From: Betaproteobacteria bacterium
GTDB taxonomy: Bacteria > Pseudomonadota > Gammaproteobacteria > Burkholderiales > Casimicrobiaceae
Reading direction: 5' to 3'
Length of the DNA stretch: 64,000 nt
NCBI GenBank assembly: GCA_013298695.1
Contig: JAAFIS010000005.1
Location: 62,001 to 126,000, forward strand
In this document: in pieces, positions 46,397 through 55,510 of the stretch
How the letters are laid out: every line of letters starts with the position of its first letter
Position numbering within the stretch: the first letter of the stretch is position 1
Translations under genes and position numbers: made by a program
Notes under the pieces: model-generated
What the model saw: the letters and a program-made list of their open reading frames with translations, nothing else
Databases searched by the model: none
What the model was told of the DNA's origin: nothing

Positions 46397-46855
46397 ATGA
46401 GTATTGTTGACAACAAAAAAGCGTTCTTTGATTACTTTATCGAAGACCGATATGAAGCTGGGCTCGAACTTGAAGGTTGGGAAGTGAAAGCCATACGCGC
46501 CGGGCGCGTGCACATCAAAGAAGCGTACGTGCGTGTGATTCGCTCACAAGTTTTTTTAGTTGGCGCAACGATCACGCCACTGCCCAGCGCATCAACTCAC
46601 ATCACACCCGATCCGACGCGATCGCGGCGCTGTTTGTTGCATCGAAACGAGATCAACAAGTTGATCGGCAAAGTAAAAGAACGCGGCTACACCTTGGCAC
46701 CGATCAATTTGCACTGGAAGGGCAGCAACGTGAAGCTAGAAATCGGCCTCGCCAAAGGCAAAAAAGATCACGATAAACGCGCCGCGATTAAGGATCGCGA
46801 GGGCCAGCGCGATGCTCAGAATGCGATGAAGAAGTCGCGAAAAGAAGTGGCTTAG
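46397..46855 (+). CDS. smpB: SsrA-binding protein SmpB
   Basis: 152 aa from ATG 46397 (GTG 46394 is also in frame). [37 protein letters not shown] and PLNLHW-like [21 protein letters not shown], then the lysine-rich [15 protein letters not shown] tail that enters the ribosomal decoding site. It brings tmRNA to stalled ribosomes. tmRNA itself is not in the window. Confidence 0.97.
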   Translation: MSIVDNKKAFFDYFIEDRYEAGLELEGWEVKAIRAGRVHIKEAYVRVIRSQVFLVGATITPLPSASTHITPDPTRSRRCLLHRNEINKLIGKVKERGYTLAPINLHWKGSNVKLEIGLAKGKKDHDKRAAIKDREGQRDAQNAMKKSRKEVA

Positions 46856-46878
46856 ATCAAGGCCAACCGGGCGATGTC

Positions 46879-47310
46879 TTAATGCAAGCGCGCTCGGCTT
46901 GCCAATCCAGCCTTGAGTCCGCCGATCAGCAGCGCCACAAAGCTGCTCATCCAAACGTAGTAGCCGATCGCGAAACCGGACACTCGGGAAACGCTGCCTA
47001 ACGATGCCGGTACCTCGGTGGTGCGAAGCGCGAGTAAGCCAAGCGCGATACAAGCGACCGCGACTAGGCAAGCTGCAAGGTTTTGCCGAGTAAAAAGCGC
47101 GACGAGCCCCGGCAGTAGCAAGAGGTTTGCGATCCAAGCGAACTCGCCCTTGAACATCCCGAACCACCCGTAAAGCAAAATCGCAAAACCGTAGTGATTT
47201 TGGTTGTCTGGCAGATTGATCGCGGGCAACCCGAGAGACGCGACATACAAAATGATGGAAGCCGCTAGCGCGAGCGATGTCGCGTTTCCTAATTTAGGCG
47301 TCGGATTCAG
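46879..47310 (-). CDS. small membrane protein, probable CTG start
   Basis: 143 aa if translation begins at CTG 47310-47308, which has AGGA 6 bp upstream (47317-47320) and gives a clean N-terminus (MNPTPKLGNATSLALAASII) with a complete first membrane segment. The next in-frame start, TTG 47250, lacks a ribosome-binding site and cuts into that segment. Four hydrophobic segments: IILYVASLG, FAWIANLLLLPGLVALF, CLVAVACIALGLLAL and YYVWMSSFVALLIGG. No family recognised. Lies between smpB (convergent) and the LEA-like lipoprotein, after its terminator. Confidence 0.65.
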   Translation of the reverse strand: MNPTPKLGNATSLALAASIILYVASLGLPAINLPDNQNHYGFAILLYGWFGMFKGEFAWIANLLLLPGLVALFTRQNLAACLVAVACIALGLLALRTTEVPASLGSVSRVSGFAIGYYVWMSSFVALLIGGLKAGLASRARLH

Positions 47311-47314
47311 AGAT

Positions 47315-47320
47315 TTTCCT
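47315..47320 (-). promoter_or_regulatory. ribosome-binding site before a CTG start
   Basis: AGGAAA on the minus strand, 5 bp of spacer region before CTG 47310. It is the main reason to prefer CTG over the downstream TTG. Confidence 0.5.
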
Positions 47321-47326
47321 TTGAGC

Positions 47327-47358
47327 CAAAAAAAAGCCGATCACTAGGATCGGCTTTT
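47327..47358 (-). terminator. bidirectional terminator below the LEA-like gene
   Basis: GCCGATC-ACTAG-GATCGGC (47336-47354) is flanked by an A-run on the left (47327-47335) and TTTT on the right. Orientation of the long run makes it a terminator for the minus-strand lipoprotein gene. Confidence 0.9.
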
Positions 47359-47382
47359 AGATGTGACGTTAACTTGAAGCAA

Positions 47383-47733
47383 TTACGGCTTCTTCACGGC
47401 ATCCTTAGCTGCGTCTTTGGCGGCGTCAACCGCTTTACCAGCAGCATCTTTAGCTGCGTCGACGGTTTTTGCAGCTGCGTCTTTCGTTGCATCTGCGGCT
47501 TTTGCACCAGCATCTTTAGCAGCGTCAACTGCTTTGGAACCAGCGTCTTTAGCGGCGTCGACTGCCTTAGCGGCAGCATCTTTTGCAGCATCCATCGGAG
47601 CGGGTGCAGTAGCAGCTGGAGCAGGAGCGGCAGCCGGTGCTGGTGCACTTGCTTCCTTCTTCGGCTCTTCTTTCTTACCGCAAGCTACGAGGCTGACCGC
47701 AACAAGCGCGGCGACCAGGAGGGATTTTTTCAT
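47383..47733 (-). CDS. small lipoprotein with LEA-like Ala/Lys/Asp repeats
   Basis: 116 aa. The lipobox LVACG lies at about residues 14-18. A charged KKEEPKKEA and Pro/Ala linker (about 20-45) follow, then nine or so imperfect 7-11-residue repeats of the type DAAKDAGSKAV to the end. The pattern resembles group 3 LEA proteins and apolipoprotein-like amphipathic helices, which are unfolded in solution and fold on drying or at membranes. The mature protein is anchored by lipid, probably in the outer membrane. AGGAAA precedes the ATG and a strong terminator follows, so it is a single-gene unit that may be well expressed. Confidence 0.8.
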   Translation of the reverse strand: MKKSLLVAALVAVSLVACGKKEEPKKEASAPAPAAAPAPAATAPAPMDAAKDAAAKAVDAAKDAGSKAVDAAKDAGAKAADATKDAAAKTVDAAKDAAGKAVDAAKDAAKDAVKKP

Positions 47734-47883
47734 TTCTATTTCCTAATACGTGAATCGTTAACGAATGTGTGTGCCTTAAGGAGAATCTCCCTCAGTGGAG
47801 ACCACACCAGTGAGCGAAACCGGGGTGAAACTGAGTGAGGAACGAAAGTATATCGAAAACCCGGGCGCTGAAATCGTGACAAT

Positions 47884-48372
47884 TTAGAGTCCAAATGCCT
47901 CCGGAAACACATGAACGCCTCCAACCTGCCAAACTACTTCAAAAGTGGATGCGTAAGTGCTTGATTTTCTTATGTCTTCAGTTTCATATCGTCCACCAGA
48001 CCGCACCAAAACGGGGCGAAAAATTGACTGTTGTCGGTCTGCAACAGCCATAAATTGAGTCGGTTTTGGGCTTGCGCGAGTACGTAAAACGATTAAGCGA
48101 TGACCATACGTTTTGAGCAAATTCACTAGTCGCGGCATCTCAGTCGGCAGGTGCGCCGTGTCCAAAAGCGCGATGCGGATTTGCACTCTTCTGTCGCGCA
48201 TTGCGCGCGTTAGCGCATCGGTGCGCTGCGTCGAGTTCCAGCCTTGATGCCGTAAATCTGCGTCAAAAACATCAATCGATCGTGTCGCAGATCCAATCAA
48301 TTCATCTAGCGCGACGGCGTTGTCGTTCCAAGTCAATAACGTTCTGGAGGGGGGCAGCGATGAAGCGCTCAT
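47884..48372 (-). CDS. PLD-like (DUF7931-type) protein without HKD motif
   Basis: 162 aa. TRSIDVFDADLRHQGW, RRVQIRIALLDTAHL and VLRTRASPKPTQFMAVADRQ have the strand-helix order of a phospholipase D-like half-domain, but the HxKxxxxD catalytic motif is not present. Betaproteobacterial proteins of this size are listed as DUF7931. Function unknown; enzymatic activity is unlikely. 33 bp after roxA. Confidence 0.65.
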   Translation of the reverse strand: MSASSLPPSRTLLTWNDNAVALDELIGSATRSIDVFDADLRHQGWNSTQRTDALTRAMRDRRVQIRIALLDTAHLPTEMPRLVNLLKTYGHRLIVLRTRASPKPTQFMAVADRQQSIFRPVLVRSGGRYETEDIRKSSTYASTFEVVWQVGGVHVFPEAFGL

Positions 48373-48405
48373 CTTGACTACGGCAGACTTGGTGGCAAAT
48401 AGTTC

Positions 48406-49557
48406 TCACCCGCTGACCGCGCGAAGACTTACCCAACCTTCGCAGTACCAGTCGTACAGCGCGTCCAAGGTCTCATTTGCGAGCGTGGACGGAACTTGAC
48501 ATTCGCGGGCGTCTGCAAGGCTGTGCCAGAACGCAGCATCACCCAAGAGTTCAAAGGCTTCACCGTTGATAAACAAATGCTTGTGGTCGTACAAACACAG
48601 TGCTGCTGGGTGGAGCGCGATGCCTTGTTTAGCGGCGCGCGTCGCAAATTGTGCGCGCGACAGCGATTTTTCTGGCGGCTCGAAACTGATGCTCGGTTTC
48701 GGCTCGGTTGCGAAACAACCCGCAAATTGAGCGATCGCTTCGTCGTCGATTCGCATCGCGGTAATCGCTTGTTTGAACGTTGCCAAATAACTATCGGGGA
48801 TTTTGCCTGGCGTTGAAGTTGCGGTAAGTGAAGGGTCGCTTAACCTGCCTTCCACCTCGGTGGTGTCGGTGACCCAATGCGCGAACGCATCGACGATCTC
48901 TTGATTCGTCGGCGCGCGGAATCCGATCGAATAAGTGGTGCAATACCCGTCGGTTTGCGCTGCCACGCCATCGTGGGCAACCTGCGGTGGCAGATACAAC
49001 ATGTCGCCGGCGACCAAATCGTGAGTTTGCGTACCTTGCATGCGCTTCAAAAGTTTTAGCGGTGCGTTCTCGATGAGTTCTAAGTCTGTTTGCTCCGATA
49101 GCGCCCAGCGGCGGATGCCCATGCCCTGCAGTAAAAATACATCGTACGAGTCAAAATGCGGTCCAACACCGCCGCCGGGCGCGGCCAGGGACACCATCAA
49201 GTCGTCGAGGCGCGCATGCGCAATGAACGAGAACTTGCGCAGCAGTTCATCTGCAGCGGGTAGGTGTAGATTGAGCCCCTGAACGAGAAGCGTCCAGTTC
49301 TTTTTCGGCAATAGCTTCCAGCGGGTTGACTTGAAGGGGCCGTGCTCAAGTTTCCACGTCTTGCCTTCTTTGAGTATCAATCGAGATTCAACAGCCTTGT
49401 TCGTCGCGAGCTTCATGATCTCGTTAGGCGTTAATAAGTCACTGAACGCCGGAATCGCGCCTCGGATCACGCGCATCCGTTTGTGCCAATGGTCGCGCAT
49501 AAATTGCGCGGGGCTTAGATCTCCAAGCAACGGGATCGCGGTATCAATGGGTTGCAT
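48406..49557 (-). CDS. roxA: ribosomal oxygenase, RoxA/YcfD type JmjC cupin
   Basis: 383 aa from ATG 49557 (MQPIDTAIPL), which overlaps the upstream permease stop by 14 bp; the frame open to 49653 is inside that gene. PAQFMRDHWHKRMRVIRGA is the typical N-terminus, and the Fe(II) ligands H134-x-D136 lie in GPHFDSYDVFLLQ, with the third His in PPQVAHDGVA. E. coli YcfD/RoxA hydroxylates an arginine of ribosomal protein L16 using 2-oxoglutarate. The C-terminal winged-helix-like domain is present. Confidence 0.92.
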   Translation of the reverse strand: MQPIDTAIPLLGDLSPAQFMRDHWHKRMRVIRGAIPAFSDLLTPNEIMKLATNKAVESRLILKEGKTWKLEHGPFKSTRWKLLPKKNWTLLVQGLNLHLPAADELLRKFSFIAHARLDDLMVSLAAPGGGVGPHFDSYDVFLLQGMGIRRWALSEQTDLELIENAPLKLLKRMQGTQTHDLVAGDMLYLPPQVAHDGVAAQTDGYCTTYSIGFRAPTNQEIVDAFAHWVTDTTEVEGRLSDPSLTATSTPGKIPDSYLATFKQAITAMRIDDEAIAQFAGCFATEPKPSISFEPPEKSLSRAQFATRAAKQGIALHPAALCLYDHKHLFINGEAFELLGDAAFWHSLADARECQVPSTLANETLDALYDWYCEGWVSLRAVSG

Positions 49558-51259
49558 CTTGCTTTCTCGCGAGCCATGCGATGGCCGGCAAACTGATGAG
49601 GACGATGAGCAGTGACGGAAGCGCAGCTTCGCCCAGGCGCTCGTCTTTAACAAAGTTGTAAGTGACGGTCGCTAGTGTCTCGAAATTGAATGGGCGAAGT
49701 GTGAGCGTGGCGGGCAGCTCTTTCACCGTGTCGATAAATAAGAGAAGCAGGGCCGCAGCGCTCGCACGGCGCAGGATAGGCCAGTGCACTCGACGAAAGG
49801 TTTCGCGTTTGTTTGCGCCGAGCACTCGTGCGCTATCGTCCAAACTCACAGGTAGCGTCGCGTATCCCGCCGTAATATTTGCCGAAGCTACTCCGTAAAA
49901 CCTGAGCGCCGCCGCGTAAATCAGCGCGACTACACTGCCTGTCAGAATAAGCCCGGGATTTGCGTTAAACGCGGACTTTGCAAACTCGATCATGCGATTG
50001 TCTAGCCATGCAAGCGGCAGCAAAATCCCGATGGCGAGTACCGCGCCTGGAACTGCATAGGCAAACGAGAGTAGCCGCTCAATCGCGGGCGCCAGCGGAT
50101 GTTTTGATAGGCGCGATTGGCTGTGCAACCAAAGCGACACGGCGACGGCAACGAGCGCCGCACCAACGCCGACCCAAACGGTGTTGAGCACCCAGGTGAA
50201 GGTTTGTCCGGAAAACGCAAGGGATGCATCGCGCCAAAGCAAACGTAGTAGCAGCGCGACTGGCAATACAAACCCCAAAATAAGTGGTGCCGTGCAAAGT
50301 GCTGTACGGGCCCAACCGCTTGCTCCACGAGAGACTGCAACGCGAGCGACGCGTTTGCTTCGCGCGCTCGCGTAGCGGGCGCGCGCACGTGCTCGCTTTT
50401 CGATCCAGACGATCAACACGACGATCACCAGAAGAGAGAGCGCGAGTTGCGCCGCGGCCACCAAATTACCCATGTTCTGCCACGCGCGGTAGATGCCCAC
50501 GGTCAGCGTTTCAACACCAAAATAGCTGACTGCGCCGAAATCGGCGAGCGTTTCCATCATCACCAACAGCGCTGCGCCCGCAATCGCCGGTCTTGCGGTC
50601 GGCACAACCGCGCGCCACCACGCTCTACGCTTTGAGAGGCCGAGCGTGCGAGCGGCTTCAAACAACTCAGTGCCGCGCTCGGCGAACGACACTCGCGCCA
50701 GCATGTACACATACGGAAACAACGAAAGTGAAAACACAAAAATTGCGCCCTGCATCGACGCAATTTCAGGAAACCAGTAATCACCTTTCACCCACTGAAA
50801 GGTATGACGCAGCCAAGTCTGCGCTGGTCCGCTGAACTGAAAGAAATCCGACAACGCGTACGCTGAAACATAAGCGGGCATTGCCATTGGCAGTAGCAGC
50901 GCCCACGCTAACCAACGCCTACCGGGAAATTCGTAACGCTCGACTTGCCAGGCGCAGAAAACGCCGATGACAACGGCAAACGTTGCCACGGCGATCGCAA
51001 GGATTGCAGAGTTGAGAACGTAGCGCGGCAACACGGTCGCCGCGTAATGATCAAACCAGGCAGACGACTGCGATGCATCGCGGCTCAAAAACGCTGTGTA
51101 AACAATTGCGGCTAGCGGCAATATCGCAGCGAGCGCAATGGGCAGATATACAAGCCAATGCTTCGCCGGAGCGCGACGCTCGACGATGATGGGGGTTGAC
51201 GGATGCGCTGGAATCAACAATCGCGGTCTTAATTTGAAGCCATCTGAGCTGCCGCACAT
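49544..51259 (-). CDS. fbpB: iron(III) ABC transporter permease (FbpB type, two-domain)
   Basis: 571 aa with about 12 membrane segments in two homologous halves, each with an EAA-like loop (ELFEAARTLGLSKRRAWWRAV near residue 240; DSARVLGANKRETFRRVHWP near 515). This is the fused permease of FbpABC/AfuABC ferric transporters. The likely binding protein is at 38564-39601, 10 kb away; no ATPase is adjacent. Divergent from surE. Confidence 0.88.
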   Translation of the reverse strand: MCGSSDGFKLRPRLLIPAHPSTPIIVERRAPAKHWLVYLPIALAAILPLAAIVYTAFLSRDASQSSAWFDHYAATVLPRYVLNSAILAIAVATFAVVIGVFCAWQVERYEFPGRRWLAWALLLPMAMPAYVSAYALSDFFQFSGPAQTWLRHTFQWVKGDYWFPEIASMQGAIFVFSLSLFPYVYMLARVSFAERGTELFEAARTLGLSKRRAWWRAVVPTARPAIAGAALLVMMETLADFGAVSYFGVETLTVGIYRAWQNMGNLVAAAQLALSLLVIVVLIVWIEKRARARARYASARSKRVARVAVSRGASGWARTALCTAPLILGFVLPVALLLRLLWRDASLAFSGQTFTWVLNTVWVGVGAALVAVAVSLWLHSQSRLSKHPLAPAIERLLSFAYAVPGAVLAIGILLPLAWLDNRMIEFAKSAFNANPGLILTGSVVALIYAAALRFYGVASANITAGYATLPVSLDDSARVLGANKRETFRRVHWPILRRASAAALLLLFIDTVKELPATLTLRPFNFETLATVTYNFVKDERLGEAALPSLLIVLISLPAIAWLARKQDATH

Positions 51260-51301
51260 CGCGAAAATTGCGGATGAAACAAGCGATTCACAGGTGCTCT
51301 C

Positions 51302-51307
51302 TATAAT
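51302..51307 (+). promoter_or_regulatory. -10 box placing surE on a near-leaderless mRNA
   Basis: A perfect TATAAT ends 8 bp before the GTG start codon of surE, so transcription would begin at or within a few bases of the GTG. No Shine-Dalgarno sequence is present in the short gap. The -35 region (about 51279-51284) is weak. Confidence 0.6.
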
Positions 51308-51315
51308 TTTGATCT

Positions 51316-52065
51316 GTGAGGATTCTAGTTTCTAACGACGACGGCTACCAAGCGCCGGGCATTGAGGCACTTGTTGCCTCGCTCAGTGATATTGCAGAAG
51401 TAACCGTTGTCGCCCCATCGCGTGATCGCTCCGCGACTTCTAATTCAATAACGGTTCATCGCGCGCTCACCATTGAGCGCGCCAGCAACGGCTTTTATTT
51501 TGTCGACGGGAAGCCTGCCGATTGCGTCCACATTGCGGTGACTGGCTTTCTCGGTTTCAAACCGGATTTGGTGGTTTCCGGTATCAATAACGGATCAAAT
51601 CTGGGGGACGACACGATCTATTCGGGCACCGTAGCCGCCGCGATGGAAGGTTTTTTGCTGGGTATTCCCGCGATTGCGTTGTCGATGACACACAAGCCAG
51701 CGCAACATTTTGATTCCGGAGCGCGCGTCGCGCGAACTTTGGTGAAACAGTTCATGTCGTCGCGACCGGCGGCGCCGTGGTTGCTAAACGTGAACATTCC
51801 CGATATCCCGCATGCTTCATTGCACGGCATGCGCACAGTGCGGCTCGGGCGGCGTCACCAGGCTGAACCTGTCGCGCGTGTTTACGCCGCTGATGGAGCC
51901 GAGCAATGGAAAATTGGTGGCGTCGGTGCAGCGGCCGACGCGGGGCCCGACACCGATTTCGGCGCCGTGGCTGAGGGATTTGTCTCAGTGACTCCGTTGA
52001 CCGTTGATCTCACGCAGTATCGCCAGCTTGAAGATGTCTCTCGCTGGATAGGAACGGCGGCGTAA
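51316..52065 (+). CDS. surE: 5'/3'-nucleotidase SurE
   Basis: 249 aa from GTG 51316. [10 protein letters not shown] carries the metal-binding aspartates D8-D9; [47 protein letters not shown] and NVNIPD are further family blocks. It dephosphorylates nucleoside monophosphates and polyphosphate in stationary phase. A TATAAT just upstream suggests a leaderless transcript. The stop overlaps the pcm start. Confidence 0.96.
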   Translation: MRILVSNDDGYQAPGIEALVASLSDIAEVTVVAPSRDRSATSNSITVHRALTIERASNGFYFVDGKPADCVHIAVTGFLGFKPDLVVSGINNGSNLGDDTIYSGTVAAAMEGFLLGIPAIALSMTHKPAQHFDSGARVARTLVKQFMSSRPAAPWLLNVNIPDIPHASLHGMRTVRLGRRHQAEPVARVYAADGAEQWKIGGVGAAADAGPDTDFGAVAEGFVSVTPLTVDLTQYRQLEDVSRWIGTAA

Positions 52066-52748
52066 TGGTTGGCTCAGACCGCCCCACCGTCTCTCGGAGC
52101 GCTGCGGGTATCGGCATGGCCTCCGAACGTACGCGTTTGCGAATGATCGCGCGGCTGCGAGAACAGGGCATCGCGGATGAAGTCGTGCTCGCAGCGATGG
52201 CTGCAGTGCCGCGACATTTATTTGTCGATGAAGCGTTGGCCTCGCGCTCGTATGAAGATACCGCGCTTCCGATTGGTTTCGGCCAAACTATCTCTCAACC
52301 TTATGTTGTCGCCCGATCCTGCGAATTAGCCAGGGCGGGACGCCAGTTATCCCTAGTACTCGAGATCGGTGCAGGATGTGGTTATCAGGCCGCTGTATTG
52401 GGGCGATTGGCGAAAGAGGTGTATACGATCGAGCGTATTGGTGCGTTAGCCGCAAAGGCGCGGCAAACGCTCTCGAGCATCGGAGCGAGCAACGTCAAGG
52501 TGCGCAACGCGGATGGGCAGGCAGCCACGTCAAACGTGGTGCAGTTTGACGCGATCGTCGTCGCAGCCGGATCCGCGCAAGTCCCGCCAAACCTTCCGTT
52601 GCTGCTTGCTGAGGGCGGGCGATTGATCATCCCGATCGGCTCGCCCGACCGTCAGCGGCTCACGCTGGTGACGCGTTCTGGGGACAGCTTTACGCAACAG
52701 GCATACGAAGAAGTGGTCTTTGTGCCGCTTAAATCAGGTCAGGAATAG
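52065..52748 (+). CDS. pcm: protein-L-isoaspartate O-methyltransferase
   Basis: 227 aa. [54 protein letters not shown] and the SAM-binding [16 protein letters not shown] are standard Pcm motifs. It starts repair of isoaspartyl residues in aged proteins. Overlaps surE by one base (TAATG) and precedes nlpD by 3 bp. Confidence 0.96.
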   Translation: MVGSDRPTVSRSAAGIGMASERTRLRMIARLREQGIADEVVLAAMAAVPRHLFVDEALASRSYEDTALPIGFGQTISQPYVVARSCELARAGRQLSLVLEIGAGCGYQAAVLGRLAKEVYTIERIGALAAKARQTLSSIGASNVKVRNADGQAATSNVVQFDAIVVAAGSAQVPPNLPLLLAEGGRLIIPIGSPDRQRLTLVTRSGDSFTQQAYEEVVFVPLKSGQE

Positions 52749-52751
52749 TTC

Positions 52752-53909
52752 ATGATTTCATTGAAAACGCCGCGCGCGCCACTTTTCGCCTCGCTCGCCA
52801 CGATCGCCGCTGCGCTGGTTTTGTCAGCTTGCACAACAAGTGTTCCTGCGCCCGTCGTGGATCGCGCAGCAGATCGATCACCGCCGCGTTCAGCGCCGCC
52901 AGCGGTGCCCGCGCCGATGCAGTTTCCGCCACCGTCCACTCAGTCGCCAGGGGTAACGACCTCCGGCGCGCCGAGCCCGGTGATTTCGGAGCGTTCGGCG
53001 CCGCCCTCAAGCAGCGCAGGCACGCCGCTCGCGCCAGGTGCGCAAGCCGGAAACACAGCGGGCTCGGCATTTCACGTCGTGCAGCGTGGCGAAACACTGT
53101 ACCGAATTGCGCTGAATAACGGATTGAGCGCTGATGCGCTCGCGGCTTGGAATGGATTGCCCGCTGGCGGCACGATTCGCGAAGGGCAAGTGCTTCGCCT
53201 GCGCCCCCCCGAAGGCGCGATCACCAGCGTGACGCCGATCACCAGTGCCGCATCTGCTGCGTCGGTTGTGCCCGACGGGCGTAGCGCGCCGCCAGCGGGG
53301 GTTGGAACGACTGAACCGCCCCGCGTCACCGAGCCCCGCGCTCAGCGAACGCCGTACAGCGACGCCGCCTACGCACAAATCCAGCGCGGTGACGCGCCGC
53401 GACCTACCGGCGGCCCGACCTCCGCACCTGCGCAACCGAACGCGGGCGTTACTAGCAGCGACCCCATGCCAGCCCCGGCTGCGTCTGCGGTTACCGCCGC
53501 CGCGAACGAACCGGAAATCAAACCAGGCAACGGCGTCGACCGTGAAGGGGTGATGTGGACGTGGCCGACGACTGGACGTGTTGCCAGTAAATTCAATGAT
53601 CGTGCGCCGATGAAAGGAATCGACATCGCCGCGAAATCGGGGAACGCGGTCGTGGCGGCTGCGCCTGGAAAAGTGATCTACGTCGGCAAAGAACCACGTG
53701 GATATGGGCAAATGATCGTAGTTAGCCACGCCAAAGAAACGGTGAGCGTGTATTTCCACACCGACAAAGTGCTGGTGAAAGAACAGCAACGCGTCACCCT
53801 TGGCCAGCGCATTGCGGAGGTGTCCGACACGTCTGGCAACAAAATGCATTTTGAAGTGCGCAAACAGGGACGACCGATTGATCCAGTCACATTGATGCCG
53901 GCGCGATAG
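52752..53909 (+). CDS. nlpD: NlpD-type lipoprotein, LysM plus degenerate M23 domain
   Basis: 385 aa. Lipobox LSAC at about residues 23-26; a Pro/Ala/Ser-rich linker; LysM at about 106-150 (FHVVQRGETLYRIALNNGLS, WNGLPAGGTIREGQVLRL); a second low-complexity linker; M23 domain at about 275-385 (KGIDIAAKSGNAVVAAAPGK, RGYGQMIVVSHAKETVSVYF). The zinc-ligand positions are replaced (PMKGID for HxGxD-type, YFHTDK for HxH), as in E. coli NlpD, which activates the amidase AmiC instead of cutting peptidoglycan. The rpoS gene that usually follows nlpD is absent; repeat copy D and a porin follow. Confidence 0.95.
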   Translation: MISLKTPRAPLFASLATIAAALVLSACTTSVPAPVVDRAADRSPPRSAPPAVPAPMQFPPPSTQSPGVTTSGAPSPVISERSAPPSSSAGTPLAPGAQAGNTAGSAFHVVQRGETLYRIALNNGLSADALAAWNGLPAGGTIREGQVLRLRPPEGAITSVTPITSAASAASVVPDGRSAPPAGVGTTEPPRVTEPRAQRTPYSDAAYAQIQRGDAPRPTGGPTSAPAQPNAGVTSSDPMPAPAASAVTAAANEPEIKPGNGVDREGVMWTWPTTGRVASKFNDRAPMKGIDIAAKSGNAVVAAAPGKVIYVGKEPRGYGQMIVVSHAKETVSVYFHTDKVLVKEQQRVTLGQRIAEVSDTSGNKMHFEVRKQGRPIDPVTLMPAR

Positions 53910-53933
53910 GGTCAACTGCTAAGCTCGACAATA

Positions 53934-54016
53934 TCCAATTCATTTGGGCTAACAGAGCGAAAATACGTATTCTCGATAGTTTGCAAAATATCGATTGCTG
54001 CCCATATAAAACGGCC
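53934..54016. repeat. paired palindrome element, copy D, between nlpD and the porin
   Basis: ATCCAATTCATTTGGGCT (53935-53951) and GCCCATATAAAACGGC (54001-54016) have centres 66 bp apart. The spacer shares GCGAAAATAC with copy B and has AATACGTATT. It starts 25 bp after the nlpD stop. The remainder of the 308-bp gap, to the porin ATG at 54218, holds no gene; AAGGAGG lies 8 bp before that ATG. Confidence 0.75.
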
Positions 54017-54217
54017 ATTAAGCGATCGAGTTGATGCGGTAGGGTCTAACGATTTACATATCGAATCGTGGTGCGGTTGCACCTGAGCAACACCCATAGC
54101 GTTTGAACTTTCGCGTGTTGCGAACGCGTCCGTTTTTCTGCGTTTTCCGTGCCACAATGCGGTGCATTAGCGCGGTGCCTTTACGGTTCTTGCGCAGCAA
54201 AATTCTAAGGAGGCTCT

Positions 54218-55462
54218 ATGACACTTCAACATCGCACTGCACGCGCAAACGTGCTCGCTGTCGCCATCGCTTCAGCGCTCGGTTTCGGTGCAGCAAATGC
54301 ACAAACCGCGAACGTTACGCTGTACGGCATTCTCGACGTTGGCATCCAGCATGTCAGCGGTGCAAAAGGTGGCAGCGTCACCCAAGTTGCAAGCGGCATC
54401 ATGGAAGGCAGCCGCTTCGGCCTGCGCGGTACTGAAGATCTAGGCAACGGTTTCAAGGCCACATTCGTCGCCGAAGCTCGCTTCGAAGGCGACACTGGCG
54501 CACTCGGTAATCGACCCATTAGCGGCAATCAGCTGCCGGATCGCTTAACCGCCGGTTTGCCTCCCGCTGTCGCTGCCGCACTGACCAACGTAGCCGTCGG
54601 TCCTTCGCTCGGCGTTAACACCGGCGGACGATTGTTTGATCGCCAGGTGTTTGTTGGGCTCATCACACCGGTCGGCGCGATTCTCGCCGGGCGTCAATAC
54701 ACCCCAGCATTTGAAATTAGCAATCGCTACGACGCGTTTGCTAATGCAACTGCCGCGTCGCCAGGTCAAATTATCTCGATCCCCGCAGGCGTTGATATTC
54801 GCGCCGACAATTCGGTGCTGTACCGCATCGAAAAAGACGGTTTCTACGGCGGCGTAATGTTTGCCTCAGGCGAGAGCACCGCAGGCACCAAACGCGGCTC
54901 GTTGATGGCGGCGAATATCGGCTATCAGTCTGGCAAATTCGGCGCGGGTGTCGGCTACAACGAACGCCGCAATAGCGCCGGTTTGAAAGCGCTCAACACG
55001 TTAGCTGTTGGCGCGAATTACGACTTTGGTTTTGCCAACGTTTTCGGTTTGGCCGTTCAGGTGAAAGAGCCTAACGTAACGTCTGGCCCCGAGCTTCGCG
55101 CAGGATTGGTTGCTGCAGGTGTGCCTGGCTTGCTCGTCGACACCGGCATCCTTCCACGTCTGCAGCAAGACCTTCGTCTGTACCACGGCGGCGTGCGAAT
55201 TCCGCTGGGTGTAGGCATGTTCACGGTGGGTTACTCGAAGTCTGATGACCGCCGTAATTCGAACGCTGACTCACAATCATATGGTGCGCTCTACACCTAT
55301 CCGCTCTCTAAGCGCACCGATTTGAATCTCGCTATTACCGAAGTTAAAAACGACGGCAACGCGCAAGCGCTGCCCGGTGGCAATGGCTTCTTGGGTGGTG
55401 TAACTGCGTTCGCTGGTAAAGACGCACGCTCGATCCAGTTCTCGGTGCGTCATCGCTTCTAA
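54218..55462 (+). CDS. Gram-negative porin (Burkholderia/Neisseria type)
   Basis: 414 aa. Signal peptide ends GFGAANAQ. VTLYGILDVGIQHVSG, EGSRFGLRGTEDLGNGFKA, GRLFDRQVFVGLI and NSVLYR are typical of the 16-strand trimeric porins of betaproteobacteria; the C-terminus RSIQFSVRHRF ends in Phe as required for Bam-mediated insertion. AAGGAGG ribosome-binding site. Followed by a strong terminator, as expected for a highly expressed single gene. Confidence 0.95.
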   Translation: MTLQHRTARANVLAVAIASALGFGAANAQTANVTLYGILDVGIQHVSGAKGGSVTQVASGIMEGSRFGLRGTEDLGNGFKATFVAEARFEGDTGALGNRPISGNQLPDRLTAGLPPAVAAALTNVAVGPSLGVNTGGRLFDRQVFVGLITPVGAILAGRQYTPAFEISNRYDAFANATAASPGQIISIPAGVDIRADNSVLYRIEKDGFYGGVMFASGESTAGTKRGSLMAANIGYQSGKFGAGVGYNERRNSAGLKALNTLAVGANYDFGFANVFGLAVQVKEPNVTSGPELRAGLVAAGVPGLLVDTGILPRLQQDLRLYHGGVRIPLGVGMFTVGYSKSDDRRNSNADSQSYGALYTYPLSKRTDLNLAITEVKNDGNAQALPGGNGFLGGVTAFAGKDARSIQFSVRHRF

Positions 55463-55510
55463 ACGAGTTGAAAATTTAACAATACGCTTTTCAAGGCACA
55501 CGAACATTGA

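Noticed and set aside
53007-53915. 302-aa open frame on the minus strand opposite nlpD
   Set aside because: It is entirely antisense to nlpD, whose lipobox, LysM and M23 motifs are clear; the translation is Arg/His-rich low complexity, typical of a GC-rich shadow frame.
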